Source of the DNA: a bacterium
Lineage (GTDB): Bacteria; SZUA-79; Acidulodesulfobacterales; Acidulodesulfobacteraceae
DNA: 34,421 nt
Direction of reading: 5' to 3'
Assembly (NCBI GenBank): GCA_021798015.1
Contig: JAJZYP010000010.1
Span: 1 to 34,421, forward strand
The notes under the pieces were generated by a model. The model did no database searches, had not been told where the DNA came from, and saw only the letters and a program-made list of their open reading frames with translations. The translations under genes and the position numbers were made by a program. Shown here piece by piece: positions 33,051-34,421 of the stretch (the first letter of the stretch is position 1; every line of letters starts with the position of its first letter).

Positions 33051-34070
33051 TTATTCTTTTTCACTGCCGCCCCTTAAAATCAGCAGAATAATGCCTATCA
33101 TTCTGTCCTTATCTTTTGAATTGCTTTCGGCAATAAGCAATGTAAGTGCCGTTAGCACATTAGGACTTAAGCGTTGCATATTCAACAAGCCTGCTTTTTG
33201 CAAAAACCATATAAATGCAAACGCGGCGCTTCGCTTGTTGCCGTCGATAAAAGGATGATTTTTTATAAAAAAATATAATAAATTTGCGGCCTTTTCTTCA
33301 ACGGTCGGATAGACATATTCTTCACCGAAAGATTGAAAGACGTTTCCGACAATATTTTCTATATTCTTTTCCTTTCTTTCGATGCCGAATAAATCGGCGG
33401 CTTCGCTTTTGGCAATAAGTTCTTTTTTTAGTTCTTGCAAGGCATTTCTCAATTCGTTTGCCGTAATTTCTATCTGATTTTTTGTAATCCCCGATTTTGG
33501 CAGCTCTTCGGCATCATATGCATTTAAAGAAAACCACGTATCTGCAAAAATAGATACGAGTTCTAAGATATTTACCGTATCTGTCTTACTGCTTTCCGGT
33601 AAAAGAGCCTTTACATCGTCTAACGCTTTTAAAAACAGTTTATAATTTGACGCAATGCGTTCTTTATTAATAGAATAACCTTTTATAATATGCTCTTTTA
33701 ATGTTGTAGTCGCCCATCGGCGAAATTTAGTAGCTTTTTTTGAATTTACTTTGTAACCGACTGATAAAATAACATCTAAATTATAAGATTCTATTTCTCG
33801 TTTTACTATTCGATTACCTTCATTTTGAACTGTTGCAATTTTTGCAACAGTTGATTTTTCATCTAATTCACCGTCTTTATAAATGTTTTTTATGTGGCGT
33901 GAAATGCCGGATTTATCAATACCAAAAAGATCTGCAATCTGTTGCAAACTCGCCCATAAAGTTTCTTTCTTGATATCGGCTTTAAATTCAATTGCCCCGC
34001 TTTCCGACTGATATATAGCTATTTCATTTTTAATTTCGTTTTGTCGTGATTTATTTTTAATATTTTTCAT
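33051..34070 (-). CDS. RhuM-Fic/DOC fusion protein
   Basis: 339 residues. The N-terminal RhuM part (about 15-135) shows TLWASLQQIADLFGIDKSGI, SRHIKNIYKDGELDEKS, REIESYNLDVILSVGYKVNS and FRRWATTTLKEHIIKGYSI. The C-terminal part (about 195-335) is a Fic/DOC domain with HPFIDGNKRSAAF, catalytic His272 and Arg280. Fic domains transfer AMP or phosphate to proteins, and the HxFxxGNKR form is of the DOC type. Fusions of this kind are common between hsdM and hsdS in type I loci. It begins 6 nt after the hsdM stop, so it is in the same operon, and ends 87 nt before hsdS. The target is unknown; a toxin or regulator of the system is possible. It appears intact. Confidence 0.9.
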   Translation of the reverse strand: MKNIKNKSRQNEIKNEIAIYQSESGAIEFKADIKKETLWASLQQIADLFGIDKSGISRHIKNIYKDGELDEKSTVAKIATVQNEGNRIVKREIESYNLDVILSVGYKVNSKKATKFRRWATTTLKEHIIKGYSINKERIASNYKLFLKALDDVKALLPESSKTDTVNILELVSIFADTWFSLNAYDAEELPKSGITKNQIEITANELRNALQELKKELIAKSEAADLFGIERKEKNIENIVGNVFQSFGEEYVYPTVEEKAANLLYFFIKNHPFIDGNKRSAAFAFIWFLQKAGLLNMQRLSPNVLTALTLLIAESNSKDKDRMIGIILLILRGGSEKE

Positions 34071-34076
34071 AAGTTC

Positions 34077-34421
34077 TTATTCTGAATTAAACCCTATTTT
34101 AGAAAGCTGTTTTCTAATTTCTTCATCCAGTCTTTTTTCTTCTTCCATTTGCTTCGAAAGCTCAGCCGTCAGCCGTTTCATCTTTTCTTCGAATAATTCG
34201 TCGTCTTCTTCTGTTTCTTTAGTGCCGACATATCTGCCGGGCGTTAAAATATAACCCTGCTTTTTTATTTCTTCGAGAGTCGCAACTTTGCAAAAACCGG
34301 CGGTATCTTCATATTTTCCGCCTTCGCCCCTGAAAGCATGGTAAGTATCGGAGATTTTATTTATATCTTCTTCGGTAAGCTCCCTGTGCCTTCTGTCTAT
34401 CATAGCACCCATATTGCGCGC
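34077..34421 (-). CDS. hsdM: type I restriction methyltransferase subunit HsdM, C-terminal part, cut by the window edge
   Basis: 114 residues are in the window and the frame is open at the right edge (ARNMGAMIDRRHRELTEEDI). The rest, ISDTYHAFRGEGGKYEDTAG, FCKVATLEEIKKQGYILTPG, RYVGTKETEEDDELFEEKM and a coiled-coil tail, is the standard C-terminus of HsdM. The catalytic NPPF motif would lie to the right of the window. In type I loci HsdM methylates adenines as part of M2S1. The downstream hsdS is broken, so this subunit probably lacks its partner from this locus. Confidence 0.9.
   Translation of the reverse strand, partial: ARNMGAMIDRRHRELTEEDINKISDTYHAFRGEGGKYEDTAGFCKVATLEEIKKQGYILTPGRYVGTKETEEDDELFEEKMKRLTAELSKQMEEEKRLDEEIRKQLSKIGFNSE

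Overview
The window reads as part of a chromosome from an AT-rich, Gram-negative, probably anaerobic bacterium. It has a lipoprotein, an outer-membrane beta-barrel protein and a class A penicillin-binding protein. Its haem route runs through sirohaem (AhbC/AhbD), which is typical of sulfate-reducing deltaproteobacteria and relatives. A lineage near the uncultured acidophilic Acidulodesulfobacterales is my guess only; nothing here proves it. Nearly every gene lies on the minus strand.

Layout, left to right. Positions 1-3200 hold a lipoprotein, a beta-barrel protein and an unrecognised plus-strand gene, separated by AT-rich leaders. Positions 3200-22650 are a compact housekeeping block: polA, an RDD membrane protein, a tetrapyrrole run (ahbD, ahbC, a cobA-hemD fusion, hemC, hemA, a hemX-like gene, a precorrin-2 dehydrogenase gene), AMMECR1, an OsmC-like gene, gpsA, gyrA, moaA and a PBP1A gene. 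Read in transcription order, the tetrapyrrole genes lead from glutamyl-tRNA to uroporphyrinogen III, then precorrin-2, sirohaem and haem b. The hemL, hemB and ahbA/ahbB steps are not in the window. A small molybdopterin oxidoreductase gene (22.9-23.5 kb) lies one gene beyond the PBP gene and may depend on the cofactor that MoaA helps make.

Positions 23.5-34.4 kb are a restriction-modification island. It contains an apparently intact 1759-residue type ISP enzyme (nuclease, helicase, methyltransferase, target recognition) with a LexA/UmuD-like S24 peptidase domain at its C-terminus. A RhuM protein gene follows, then a decayed type I locus: the hsdM 3' end, a RhuM-Fic fusion gene, and an hsdS that carries an in-frame DUF559 nuclease cassette bounded by GC-rich inverted repeats. 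The same hsdS is broken by one UGA codon and then runs in frame into an hsdR fragment. That fragment abuts an mnmE GTPase-domain fragment, which abuts the 3' end of an IS1380-like transposase gene.

The most interesting items are the DUF559 cassette nested in hsdS, the S24 domain on the type ISP enzyme, and the chain hsdS-hsdR-mnmE-transposase without spacers. All calls come from reading motifs by eye; no database search was run.
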